A DNA stretch of 64,000 nt, taken from Pseudonocardia autotrophica. Lineage in GTDB: Bacteria; Actinomycetota; Actinomycetes; Mycobacteriales; Pseudonocardiaceae. The DNA lies in the NCBI RefSeq assembly GCF_000717175.1, contig NZ_JNYD01000029.1, positions 1-64,000 of the forward strand, in the 5' to 3' direction. The notes under the pieces were generated by a model, which worked only from the letters and a program-made list of their open reading frames with translations, was not told the DNA's origin and made no database searches. Positions 1-8,333 of the stretch are shown piece after piece. The stretch's first letter is position 1. Each line of letters opens with the position of its first letter. The position numbers and the translations under genes are program-made.

Positions 1-1
1 C

Positions 2-22
2 GTGTACGAGATCAACAGTTGA
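2..22 (+). CDS. 3' tail of a gene entering from the left edge
   Basis: Bases 2-22 read VYEINS followed by TGA in a frame open to the window edge. It is the most likely plus-strand gene end before the convergent L,D-transpeptidase gene. Only six residues are visible, so no function can be assigned, and the reading could be fortuitous. Confidence 0.3.
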   Translation: MYEINS

Positions 23-148
23 GGTGCCGGGAAGGCCCCAGGCGTCAGTCTCAGAGACGGGTTCGCACGCACCAAGCACGAACGAGCACAGCCGACCCCC
101 ACCCCGATTCTCATCCCTCGAGGCGGCCCGGGATAGGGCCATGACATC

Positions 149-1312
149 TCAGAGGGCGGAGAGGCGCTGCCACTCGTCCCAGGACAGGGTCCAGTCCCAG
201 ACGTCCCCGTCCCGGGCCGAGAGCTGCACCGGGGTGCCGGTGACCTCGACCGGGTCGCCGTAGAGCGCCGTGTCGTAGTAGGCCTTGGCGTTCTCCAGCG
301 ACAGGTTGACGCACCCGTGGGTGACGTTCGACGAGCCCTGCGCGTTCGCCGAGGCCGGGTTGGCGTGGATGAACTCGCCGTTGTTGCTCATCCGGACGGC
401 CCACTTCTCCACGACGTCGTAGCCGTACTGCTGGCTGATCATCCGCTTGTCGGTGAACTTCTCGGTGACCACGTGGACGCCGGAGCGGGTGTTGCGGTCC
501 GGGTCGGCGGCCAGGCCGTAGCTCGCGGGGTAGTTCGCGACCTGCTTGCCGTCCCGGATCACGACCATGCGGAACGACTGCGCGTCCGCCTTCACGACCT
601 GGGCGCGGCCGATCGAGAAGTCACTGGTCACGTCCGCGGCGCCGAACTGCCCGCCGCCGTAGTCGACGCCGTAGAGCTTGGCGGCCACCGAGACCTTGGT
701 GTTGGCCGGCCAGTACTCCTTCGGCCGCCAGTGCACCCGGGAGCCGCCGGCCTCGTCCGGCAGCCAGCCCCAGGCGCCCTCGACCGGCACCGACGTCTGC
801 ACGCTCAGCGCCCGTTCGACGGCCGCGCGGTCCTCGACGTGGCCGTTGAACTGGATCTCGATCGGAGCGGCGATGCCGACGGTCCGGCCGTCGCCGATGT
901 TGATCACGCCGCGGACCTGCTTCGTGGGGACGACGGTGTGGAAGCCGCCCGCCAGCGGCACGCCGACCCCGTCCGCCCCCTTCGCGGTGCCGGACCAGGC
1001 GTACTCGGTGTCGTAGCCCAGGGGCTCACTGCTGGTCCAGACGGTGTGGTCGGCGTTGAGTGCGCCGGCCACCGGCTTCCCCTGCGGGTTGGTCAGCGCG
1101 ACCTGCTCGAGCGTGCCGTCCGTCACGCTCACCGAGACGGGTGACGTGGGGTTGATCCCGGTGGCCTGCGCGGCCGGCTGGTAGGCCAGCGTCGCCGCGC
1201 GCGCGAGCAGCGCCGGTGGCGTGTCACCGCCGCGCCCGGCGGCCGTCGCCGCCGTGACCACACCGACGGTCCCGACCGCGATCACGGCCAGGACCAGCAG
1301 GATCCGCCTCAT
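149..1312 (-). CDS. L,D-transpeptidase, secreted (LprQ/LdtMt5-type)
   Basis: Makes 3-3 peptidoglycan cross-links outside the membrane. The 387-residue protein begins with a hydrophobic export segment (about residues 2-25) but shows no lipobox cysteine. Ig-like spacer domains follow (about 45-235), then a C-terminal YkuD domain with the signature HGCVNLS; His332 and Cys334 are the expected catalytic residues. The ATG follows GGAGGACG. It lies downstream of murB on the same strand, the arrangement of murB (Rv0482) and lprQ (Rv0483) in M. tuberculosis, which suggests coordinated wall synthesis. A tail of about 50 residues lies beyond the catalytic Cys, as in other Ldt proteins. Confidence 0.92.
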   Translation of the reverse strand: MRRILLVLAVIAVGTVGVVTAATAAGRGGDTPPALLARAATLAYQPAAQATGINPTSPVSVSVTDGTLEQVALTNPQGKPVAGALNADHTVWTSSEPLGYDTEYAWSGTAKGADGVGVPLAGGFHTVVPTKQVRGVINIGDGRTVGIAAPIEIQFNGHVEDRAAVERALSVQTSVPVEGAWGWLPDEAGGSRVHWRPKEYWPANTKVSVAAKLYGVDYGGGQFGAADVTSDFSIGRAQVVKADAQSFRMVVIRDGKQVANYPASYGLAADPDRNTRSGVHVVTEKFTDKRMISQQYGYDVVEKWAVRMSNNGEFIHANPASANAQGSSNVTHGCVNLSLENAKAYYDTALYGDPVEVTGTPVQLSARDGDVWDWTLSWDEWQRLSAL

Positions 1313-1480
1313 CGTCCTCCCCCGTACGAGTTCTCCACCCCGTACCAGGACGCGACGGGGCGGCGGACGTTGCTCGTGAGCAGTGTCCGGTCGACGAGGT
1401 TACGCGTCACCACCGACAGCGACGACCGCCGACGCGGGCGGGGTTGCACGCCGTCCCGCCCGGTGAAACGTCACGGTCGG

Positions 1481-2551
1481 TCACAGGGCGCAGCCCACGA
1501 GGACCGGCTCCGGGTGCAGCGCGATCCCGAACCTGTCGAGCACCCCGGTCCGCACCTCGCGGGCGAGCGCCAGCAGGTCCCCGGTGCTGCCCGCGCCGCG
1601 GTTGGTCAGGGCGAGGACGTGCCGCGTTGACAGCCCGACGCGGCCGCCCGGCCCCTCGTGGCCGGGGGCGAAGCCGGCCTGCTGGATCAGCCACGCGGCG
1701 GGCAGCTTCGTGCGGCCCTCCCCCGCCGGCCAGCGCGGCATCGCCGGGTCCGGCACCGCGGCGTCGTCGACGATCGGGTTGGTGAAGAAGGAGCCGGCGC
1801 TCCAGGTGTCGTGGTCCGCGGCGTCGAGCACCATGCCCTTGCCGCGCCGCAGCTCCAGGACGGCCTCGCGCGCCACCTCGGCGGGCACGGTGGAGCCGGG
1901 GTCCACCCCGAGCGTGCGGGCGAGCTCGGCGTAGGCGATCGGCATGCTGGCCCCGCCGCCGGGCAGCGCGAACCGCACCCGCAGCACGACTGCGGCGTCG
2001 GTGTTCTTGAGGACGCTGGTGCGGTAGCCGAGGCCCAGCTCGGCCGCCGGGACGTGGGTCCGGACCGCACCCGTCCGCCGGTCGTAGAGGTCGACGTCGA
2101 CGAGCAGCGCGGAGACCTCCACGCCGTACGCCCCGACGTTCTGCACCGGGGTGGCGCCGGTCAGGCCCGGGATGCCGGACAGGCACTCCAGTCCGCCCAG
2201 GCCCTCGGCGACGGTCGCGGCCACGACCGCGTCCCAGTCCTCCCCCGCCTCCGCCGTGAGCAGCACCGACCCGTCCGGGCGCCGCTCGAGCGCGGTCCCG
2301 CCGCCCGTCATCCGCACGACGGTGCCCGTGAACCCCTCGTCCGCCACCACGACGTTGGACCCGCCGCCGAGCAGCAGCAACGGCTCGCCGGACTCGTCGG
2401 TCGCGCGGACGGCGTCGACCGCGGTCCCGGCGTCCGGCGCCTCGATCAGCCGCGCGGCGGGACCGCCGAGGCGCAGGGTCGTCAGCGGCGCGAGCGGCGC
2501 GCCGACGTGGACCGGGCCGGTCTGCTCGTCCTGCGCGGGGGAGGTCTGCAC
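1481..2551 (-). CDS. murB: UDP-N-acetylenolpyruvoylglucosamine reductase MurB
   Basis: Cytoplasmic FAD enzyme that reduces UDP-GlcNAc-enolpyruvate to UDP-MurNAc with NADPH in the second committed step of peptidoglycan synthesis. The FAD-binding segment LGGGSNVVV is near residue 61, then SGIPGLTGATPVQNVGAYG (125-143), catalytic Arg177 in GYRTS, Ser254 in AGSFFTNP and Glu348 in HPEP. The GTG start gives 356 residues, normal for actinobacterial type I MurB. The longer open frame upstream crosses the divergent DUF2505 gene and is unlikely. The two divergent starts are 36 bp apart, so they share a promoter region. Confidence 0.95.
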   Translation of the reverse strand: MQTSPAQDEQTGPVHVGAPLAPLTTLRLGGPAARLIEAPDAGTAVDAVRATDESGEPLLLLGGGSNVVVADEGFTGTVVRMTGGGTALERRPDGSVLLTAEAGEDWDAVVAATVAEGLGGLECLSGIPGLTGATPVQNVGAYGVEVSALLVDVDLYDRRTGAVRTHVPAAELGLGYRTSVLKNTDAAVVLRVRFALPGGGASMPIAYAELARTLGVDPGSTVPAEVAREAVLELRRGKGMVLDAADHDTWSAGSFFTNPIVDDAAVPDPAMPRWPAGEGRTKLPAAWLIQQAGFAPGHEGPGGRVGLSTRHVLALTNRGAGSTGDLLALAREVRTGVLDRFGIALHPEPVLVGCAL

Positions 2552-2587
2552 AGGGCGCCACGGTAGCGGGCGGGGTAGCCTCCGGCC

Positions 2588-3079
2588 GTGTCCCGCCCGA
2601 CGGAGTTCCGTGCCACGAGCCCCCACCCGGTCGACCGGGTGTACGCCACCATGGTCGACCGCGAGATCCTCAGCGACCGGCTCGCCACGATGGGCGGCCC
2701 GGGTGCGGCGATCCTCGAGTACACCGGCGACGAGAACGGGTGCAAGTACCGGATCCGGCACGGCATCGACGAGAAGGACCTGCCCGGCGTGGTGAAGTCC
2801 TTCGTCGGGTCGCGCGGCATCACCATCGAGCGGGACGAGAGCTGGACCCGCTCCGGCGACGGCTACGACGGCACCGTCGGGGTCGAGCTGCCCGGCATGC
2901 CGGCGGGCGCGCAGGGCACCATGCGGCTCACCCCGAAGGGCGAGGGCTCCGAGCTGGTCGTGAAGGTCGACGTCACGGTCAAGGTCCCGATCATCGGCGG
3001 GAAGATCGAGGAGTCGGTCGCCCAGCAGATCCACCACCTGCTGGAGATGGAGACGGAGTACACGCTCTCCCGGATCTGA
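2588..3079 (+). CDS. DUF2505 (SRPBCC-like) protein
   Basis: A 163-residue soluble protein of the DUF2505 family, a START/SRPBCC-like fold of unknown ligand; the M. tuberculosis counterpart lies next to murB as well. Family features seen are the N-terminal HPVDRVYATMVDRE, the central SWTRSGDGYDGTV strand region and a C-terminal helix after VPIIGGKIEESVAQQ. The GTG at 2588 is preceded by TAGCCT (2576-2581) with only six bases between, so the mRNA is probably leaderless. It diverges from murB. No catalytic residues can be named. Confidence 0.85.
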   Translation: MSRPTEFRATSPHPVDRVYATMVDREILSDRLATMGGPGAAILEYTGDENGCKYRIRHGIDEKDLPGVVKSFVGSRGITIERDESWTRSGDGYDGTVGVELPGMPAGAQGTMRLTPKGEGSELVVKVDVTVKVPIIGGKIEESVAQQIHHLLEMETEYTLSRI

Positions 3080-3188
3080 CCGCCGGGTGCCAGGTCGATG
3101 CGACCCGGCCGACAGGCCCGCCGCGCACGCTGCCGTCATGGCTACCGTCGACGGCCGTCGTGCTCATGGTGCACGGTGAGGCGGATCC

Positions 3189-3364
3189 GTGATGCCGGTG
3201 CAGGACACGCACGGGATCGCCGCCCGGCTGCCGGACGCCACCGTCCCCGGTGACCTGCACGACGTCTCAACGAGCACGACCGCGACCTCGTGCACGACGT
3301 GGTCGCCCGGTTCGTCGAGGCCGCCGCGGTGCGCGGGCGGGTCGACCTGGTGGGGCGCCGCTAA
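3189..3364 (+). pseudogene. small gene interrupted by a single-base frameshift
   Basis: From 3189 one frame reads GIAARLPDATVPGDLHDV. At about 3265 the sense continues in another frame as LNEHDRDLVHDVVARFVEAA and stops with TAA at 3362-3364. Adding one C in GACGTCTCAAC would join the halves into a helical protein of about 58 residues. Each half alone is truncated, and the second half has no start codon. It loosely resembles small actinobacterial three-helix dimerisation proteins, but that is a guess. A sequencing error is the alternative to real decay. Confidence 0.35.
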
Positions 3365-3405
3365 CTCCGTTGCGCGGCGGGTGCGCGGCGGGTGAGCCTG
3401 CCGAC

Positions 3406-4173
3406 ATGGTGCTGCGGGAACGGACGCACGGCGGGGAGACCGACGCCGACCTGTACGCCCGCGGCACGGCGACCCTGCTCGCGGCGTGGGAGGAGTACGC
3501 CCGCGGGGCCCGGGACGCCGCGGTGCAGCGCCTCCCGGGCGTCGCCGCGGCGGTCTTCCCGCACGGGCCCGAGCGCGGGGTCTACAACAACGCGGTGCTG
3601 GTCGGCGGCCTCCTCCGGCCGGAGCGCGCGGCGGCGCTCGACGCCATGGAGGAGGCCTACGCGGCCGCCGGGATCACCCGGTTCGCGGCCTGGGTGCACG
3701 AGGACGACGTCGCGATGCGCGCCGACCTCGAGCACCGCGGCTACACGCTCGACGAGACCACCCGGGCAATGGGCCTGACCCTCGACGAGCTCCGGGTCCC
3801 ACGTCCGGCGCTGGACGTGGCCGCGCCGGACTGGGCGGAGTACCTGCGCGTGATCGAGGTGCCGGTGGACCTGCTGGCCGATGCCGACCACGCCGCGTTC
3901 CACGTCGTCGTCGCCCGGCTCGGGACCGAGTCGGTCGCGGCCGCGATGGCGTACGACCACCGCGACGACTGCGGGATCTACAACGTCGGGACGCTGTCGC
4001 ACGCCCGCCGCCGCGGCCTGGGCACCGCGGTCACGGCCCTGCTCCTGCACGAGGCGCGCGACCGCGGCCGCCGCACCGCCAGCCTGCAGGCCACGCCGAT
4101 GGCCGAGCGCCTGTACGCGACGCTCGGGTTCCGGGACCTCGGCCGGATCCTCGAGTACGTCCCGGAGCGGTAG
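3406..4173 (+). CDS. GNAT-family N-acetyltransferase
   Basis: A 255-residue GCN5-related acetyltransferase that would transfer acetyl from acetyl-CoA to an unknown amine. The N-terminal 150 residues form a degenerate GNAT-like half. The C-terminal half has the acetyl-CoA loop in ARRRGLGTAVTALLL, followed by the RLYATLGFRDLG motif typical of the family C-terminus. The ATG at 3406 was chosen over upstream open frame because the protein begins just before conserved sequence and the upstream part overlaps the decayed ORF. It precedes purU on the same strand by about 185 bp. Substrate unknown. Confidence 0.8.
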   Translation: MVLRERTHGGETDADLYARGTATLLAAWEEYARGARDAAVQRLPGVAAAVFPHGPERGVYNNAVLVGGLLRPERAAALDAMEEAYAAAGITRFAAWVHEDDVAMRADLEHRGYTLDETTRAMGLTLDELRVPRPALDVAAPDWAEYLRVIEVPVDLLADADHAAFHVVVARLGTESVAAAMAYDHRDDCGIYNVGTLSHARRRGLGTAVTALLLHEARDRGRRTASLQATPMAERLYATLGFRDLGRILEYVPER

Positions 4174-4357
4174 ACGCTCGGGCCGGCTCCCGGACGCCGA
4201 CCGCGAGGCGCCGCTTCTCGCGGACGGCCACGGCCTCACCGCGCCGACGGCACGGGTGCGGGCGCGGTGGGTGTCGGCACGAGGGCGATCCTGCGTCGGG
4301 GCTCGTCGTGGCGCACCCCACGTGGGACGTGTCGTTCGCGATGGCACCCTTGTCGTC

Positions 4358-5251
4358 GTGCAACCGGAAGCCGACCGCCGCTACGTCATCACCTTCAGCT
4401 GCCCCGACCGCACGGGCATCGTCGCGCGGATCGCCGGCTTCCTCGCCGAGACGGGCGCCTGGATCGTCGAGGCCGCCTACCACGCCGACGCGGAGGAGGG
4501 CTGGTTCTTCACGCGCCAGGCCGTCCGGGCGGCGTCCGTGCCGTTCGACGTCGACGAGCTGCGTGCCCGGTTCGCGGCGATCGCCGAGGAGTTCGGGCCC
4601 GAGGCCACGTGGCGGGTCACGGACAGCGGCGTGCCCAAGCACGCCGTCCTGCTCGTCACGCGCGAGGCGCACTGCCTGCACGACCTGCTCGGCCGCGTCG
4701 CCGCCCACGAGCTGCCGGTGACGCTCGACGCCGTGATCGGCAACCACGAGGACCTCGCGCCGCTGGTCAAGGCGCACGGCATCCCGTTCCACCACGTGCC
4801 CTTTCCCGGGCCGCGCGACCCGAAGCGCGAGCAGGGCAAGGTGGAGTCGTTCGAGAAGGTCCGCCAGATCGTCGACGCCCACGAGCCCGACGCCATCGTG
4901 CTCGCCCGGTTCATGCAGATCCTGCCCGCGCACCTGTGCGAGGAATGGGCGGGCCGCGCGATCAACATCCACCACAGCTTCCTGCCGTCCTTCGCCGGCG
5001 CGCGCCCGTACCACCAGGCGCACGCGCGGGGCGTGAAGCTGATCGGCGCCACCTGCCACTACGCCACGGCCGACCTCGACGCCGGCCCGATCATCGAGCA
5101 GGACGTGATCCGGGTCGACCACGGCGACACCGTCTCCGACATGGTCCGCCGGGGTCGGGACGCCGAGCGCCTGGTTCTCGCCCGGGGCTTCCGCTGGCAC
5201 CTCGAGGACCGCGTCCTGGTGCACGGCAACAAGACCGTCGTCTTCCGGTAG
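4358..5251 (+). CDS. purU: formyltetrahydrofolate deformylase PurU
   Basis: Hydrolyses 10-formyl-THF to THF and formate, balancing one-carbon pools and feeding formate to purine synthesis. An N-terminal ACT-type regulatory domain (YVITFSCPDRTGIVARIAGF, residues 10-29) is followed by a formyltransferase catalytic domain. That domain contains the FMQILP loop, NIHHSFLPSFAGA with its catalytic His, and a DHGDTVSDMVRRGRD helix. The GTG at 4358 gives 297 residues, close to the usual 280-290; an in-frame GTG at 4322 is the alternative. A strong hairpin follows six bases after the stop. Confidence 0.93.
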   Translation: MQPEADRRYVITFSCPDRTGIVARIAGFLAETGAWIVEAAYHADAEEGWFFTRQAVRAASVPFDVDELRARFAAIAEEFGPEATWRVTDSGVPKHAVLLVTREAHCLHDLLGRVAAHELPVTLDAVIGNHEDLAPLVKAHGIPFHHVPFPGPRDPKREQGKVESFEKVRQIVDAHEPDAIVLARFMQILPAHLCEEWAGRAINIHHSFLPSFAGARPYHQAHARGVKLIGATCHYATADLDAGPIIEQDVIRVDHGDTVSDMVRRGRDAERLVLARGFRWHLEDRVLVHGNKTVVFR

Positions 5252-5256
5252 CTGCG

Positions 5257-5299
5257 GAACGGCGCTCTCGCTCACGCCATGTGAGCGAGAGCGCCGTTC
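5257..5299. terminator. 19-bp perfect hairpin between convergent genes
   Basis: The arms GAACGGCGCTCTCGCTCAC and its exact complement flank a GCCAT loop between the ends of purU and the minus-strand oxidase. There is no U-tract, as is common in actinobacteria, and the symmetry would serve both strands. Confidence 0.75.
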
Positions 5300-5312
5300 G
5301 TTCCTGTCCGGG

Positions 5313-6710
5313 TCAGGCGGGCTTGATGTTGACGTTGCCGCGGAACAGGTTGGCCGGGTCGTAGCGGCCCTTGATCTCGGCGAGGCGGTCGTACTTCGCG
5401 GCGCCGTAGGTGGCACGGACGCGGTCGTCGTCGTCGCTGTCGAAGTAGTTCACGTAGGCCCCTGCCGTTCCGGCGAGGGGGCGGAGGAGATCGGCGGTGT
5501 CGCGCACCCACTGCCGCTCGGCCGCCAGCGTCTCCGCATCGGTACTGGCCGCGACGACATCGACGACGAACTGCACGCTCCGACGTCCGCCGTAGGCCGT
5601 GGCGTCGTCCGCCACACGGGCGTACTCGCCGATCAGTGGGAAGGCGAAGGAGAAGCTCATCGGCGAGGTCTTGGCGCGCGCCCGGGAGAAGAGCACCTCG
5701 AGCGCGTCGTCACCCAGTTCGTCGAGATAGAGGGACTTCTCGTAGTAGAGCCCTCCCCAGGGAGCCGAGTCGTCGATCGCCTGCTGGGCGCCCGTGTACG
5801 GCATCGGCGTCACGAGCTCGAACAACGGCGGGAAGTCCCGGTGCAGGGGCTCGAGGATCCGTGCCTGCTCCTCCGCGGAGCCGAAGCTCACCAGGATCAG
5901 CGCGCTGCCGAGCGCGAAGTGGTGCTCCTCCGGTACGAACGGCGCGGGCGGTGCGTTCAGCCCGATCGCGAAGAGGCATCCGGCCTGGTCCGGGAGCTCG
6001 GACACGACGTCCCGGCAGGCCCGCACCGGTGCGATGCCGGCGTCGTGGTGCCAGAACAGCAGCGCGAACTGCACCTCCGGGCCCACCGGATGCAACCGGA
6101 ACTCGAACGAGGTGACCACGCCGAAGTTCCCGCCACCGCCCCGCAGCGCCCAGAACAGGTCCGGGTGCTCGTCGGCGGAGGCGGTGACGATGCTGCCGTC
6201 GGCCAGCACCACCTCGGCGCGGAGCAGGTTGTCGATCGTCAGCCCGTACAGCCCGGTCAGATAGCCCATGCCGCCGCCGAGGGTCAGGCCGGCGATGCCC
6301 GTGTGACTGACGGTCCCGGCGGGCACGGCCAGGCCGTGTTCCTGTGTCGCGGCATCGAGCTCGGCGAGCGACACCCCGGGCTGAACGACCGCGCGGCGCC
6401 GCGCGGAGTCCACGGAGATCGACTTCATCGTCGACAGATCGATCATCAGGCCGTCGTCGCAGATCGCCCGGCCCGCGACGCCGTGCGCCCCGCCGCGGAC
6501 GGCGAGCTCCAGGCCCTCCTCCCGAGCCAGCTCGACGGCGGCCGCGACGTCGGCCGCGGTGCGGCACTGCACGATCACTGCGGGCCGACGGTCGATCTCG
6601 CCGTTCCAGAGCGATCTGGCGTCGTCGTACCCGGCCTCGCCCGGTAGCAGGGCTGCGCCCGCGATCCGGGCTCGCAGGGCATCCACGTCGAACCTGGCCG
6701 TGCTGGTCAT
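5313..6710 (-). CDS. FAD-linked oxidoreductase, BBE family (copy 1)
   Basis: A 465-residue PCMH/VAO-fold flavoprotein with a berberine-bridge-enzyme C-terminus (YGAAKYDRLAEIKGRYDP ... NVNIKP). The FAD-binding half carries VRGGAHGVAG, whose His is the expected 8-alpha covalent FAD site. The second site, a Cys in bicovalent relatives, falls in VPAGTVSHTGIAGLTLGGG and contains no Cys, so single covalent attachment is predicted. Substrate unknown; family members oxidise sugars, alkaloids or other alcohols and release H2O2. It lies tandem to a close paralogue at 6824-8218, indicating duplication. The ATG at 6710 is followed by MTSTARFDV, matching the paralogue's start. Confidence 0.88.
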   Translation of the reverse strand: MTSTARFDVDALRARIAGAALLPGEAGYDDARSLWNGEIDRRPAVIVQCRTAADVAAAVELAREEGLELAVRGGAHGVAGRAICDDGLMIDLSTMKSISVDSARRRAVVQPGVSLAELDAATQEHGLAVPAGTVSHTGIAGLTLGGGMGYLTGLYGLTIDNLLRAEVVLADGSIVTASADEHPDLFWALRGGGGNFGVVTSFEFRLHPVGPEVQFALLFWHHDAGIAPVRACRDVVSELPDQAGCLFAIGLNAPPAPFVPEEHHFALGSALILVSFGSAEEQARILEPLHRDFPPLFELVTPMPYTGAQQAIDDSAPWGGLYYEKSLYLDELGDDALEVLFSRARAKTSPMSFSFAFPLIGEYARVADDATAYGGRRSVQFVVDVVAASTDAETLAAERQWVRDTADLLRPLAGTAGAYVNYFDSDDDDRVRATYGAAKYDRLAEIKGRYDPANLFRGNVNIKPA

Positions 6711-6785
6711 CTCACCCTCCTCGAAGCCGACGGTCGAGTGTGCGATGCCGGTCACCGCTCGGGCTGTACGTACTTCCTGCCCCGG

Positions 6786-6816
6786 GGACGGCGCCCCTCG
6801 GAGAAGGGCGCCGTCC
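6786..6816 (-). terminator. hairpin after oxidase copy 2
   Basis: An 11-bp perfect stem GGACGGCGCCC with a nine-base loop lies seven bases past the stop of the upstream oxidase gene and before the start of copy 1. The two paralogues are therefore probably not one simple transcript. Confidence 0.65.
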
Positions 6817-6823
6817 GCGCGGG

Positions 6824-8218
6824 TCAGGCAGGCTTGATGTTCGCGTTGACGTGGAAGACGTTGCCCGGGTCGTACTTCGCCTTGATCTGCGCGAGCCGCT
6901 CGAACTTCCGCGCGCCGTAGGCCGAGCGGAGGGCGTCCTCCGGGGTCTCCGCCATGAGGTTCACGTAGGAGCCCGAGCCGACGGCGGCGGGACGCAGGGC
7001 GTCCCAGGTGTCGCGCACCCAGGCGCGCTCGATCGCCATGGTCTCGGGGTCCGGCGCGATCGCATCGATCGCGACGACGTACCGGAGGCTTCGGCTGCCG
7101 CCGAACGCCGTGTCGTCGTCGCCGACCTCGGCGTACCCACCGCCGAACGGGAAGATCAGCACCTCGGACAGCGGCGACGTCATGCCGGGCAGCCGCTCGG
7201 CCAGGGTGTCGACGACCTCGTCCGGCATCGCGTCGAGGTAGAGGCCCTTCGTGTACGCGCGGATCCCCCAGGGCTGGGCCTCGTCGAGCATCTGCTGCAG
7301 CCCGACGTACGGGATGGGCGTCAGCACCTCGAACAGCGGGTCGAGCGCCTCCCGCAGCGGTACGACCGCGGCCGCGTGTTCCTCCGCGCCGCCGAAGCCG
7401 ACGACGATCACGCCGACGCCGCGCCGGAAGTGGTGCTCCTGCGGGACGATCGGCGTCGGCGGGGCCGCGATGCACGCGACCGCCGGGCTGATCCCCTCCG
7501 GCACCCCGTCGAACCAGTCCCGTGCCGCGCGCAGGGCGTGCGCCGCCCGCTCCTGCTCCACGAACAGCAGGCCCAGGTGGACCATCGGCCCGACCGGGTG
7601 CAGCCGGAACTCGAACTCGGTCACCACGCCGAAGTTGCCGCCGCCCCCGCGGATCGCCCAGAACAGGTCCGGGTGCTCGGTCGCGCTCGCCCGCACGCAC
7701 TGTCCGTCGGCCAGGACGATCTCGGCCGACTCGAGGTTGTCGATCGAGAGGCCGTGCAGCCGGGACAGCCACCCGAATCCGCCGCCGAGCGTGAGCCCGC
7801 CGACGCCGGTGTGGCTCACCGTCCCGGCGGGCGTCGCGAGGCCGTGGGCCTGGGTGGCGGCGTCGAGCTGCGCCAGCTTCGCGCCCCCGCCGCAGCGGGC
7901 CCGCCGGGCCTGCGGATCGACGACCACGGAGTCGAGCGGGCTGAGGTCGATCATCAGCCCGCGCTCGGGCACGGCCGCGCCCCAGTACCCGTGCCCGCCC
8001 CCGCGCACGGCCACCTCGAGGCCCTCCTCGCGGGCGTACCGGAGCGCCGCGGCGACGTCGTCGGGGCCGGTGCAGCGCGCGATCACCGCGGGCCGCTTGT
8101 CGATCTCACCGTTCCACACCGACCGGGCCTCGTCGTACCCGTCGTCCCCGGGCAGCAGGACGGCCCCGCCCATCCGGGCCCGCAGCGCCTCGACGTCGTA
8201 CCGTGCCGTGCTCGTCAT
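6824..8218 (-). CDS. FAD-linked oxidoreductase, BBE family (copy 2)
   Basis: A 464-residue paralogue of the adjacent oxidase, collinear throughout and sharing MTSTAR, SVWNGEIDKRPAVI, GTVSHTG-GGLTLGGG and the terminal NANIKPA. The covalent-FAD motif is VRGGGHGYWG (His predicted to carry FAD), and the Cys used for bicovalent attachment is again absent. Differences concentrate in the middle substrate-facing part, so the copies may differ in substrate. Each copy has its own hairpin and upstream gap of about 110 bp. There is no export signal, so the enzyme is probably cytoplasmic. Confidence 0.88.
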   Translation of the reverse strand: MTSTARYDVEALRARMGGAVLLPGDDGYDEARSVWNGEIDKRPAVIARCTGPDDVAAALRYAREEGLEVAVRGGGHGYWGAAVPERGLMIDLSPLDSVVVDPQARRARCGGGAKLAQLDAATQAHGLATPAGTVSHTGVGGLTLGGGFGWLSRLHGLSIDNLESAEIVLADGQCVRASATEHPDLFWAIRGGGGNFGVVTEFEFRLHPVGPMVHLGLLFVEQERAAHALRAARDWFDGVPEGISPAVACIAAPPTPIVPQEHHFRRGVGVIVVGFGGAEEHAAAVVPLREALDPLFEVLTPIPYVGLQQMLDEAQPWGIRAYTKGLYLDAMPDEVVDTLAERLPGMTSPLSEVLIFPFGGGYAEVGDDDTAFGGSRSLRYVVAIDAIAPDPETMAIERAWVRDTWDALRPAAVGSGSYVNLMAETPEDALRSAYGARKFERLAQIKAKYDPGNVFHVNANIKPA

Positions 8219-8293
8219 TCGCCCTCCTCGGTGTCGGAACTCCGCCCGAGGAAGAGCGTGTGAGGACGATCACGGATACCGAGAACGCCGGAT

Positions 8294-8316
8294 GGCGCCC
8301 CTCGTCGAGGGGCGCC
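8294..8316 (-). terminator. hairpin after lon
   Basis: A 10-bp perfect stem GGCGCCCCTC closed by GTC, 17 bases downstream of the lon stop on the minus strand. The loop-proximal sequence resembles the hairpin at 6786-6816. Confidence 0.65.
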
Positions 8317-8333
8317 GTCCGGATTCGTGCAGG

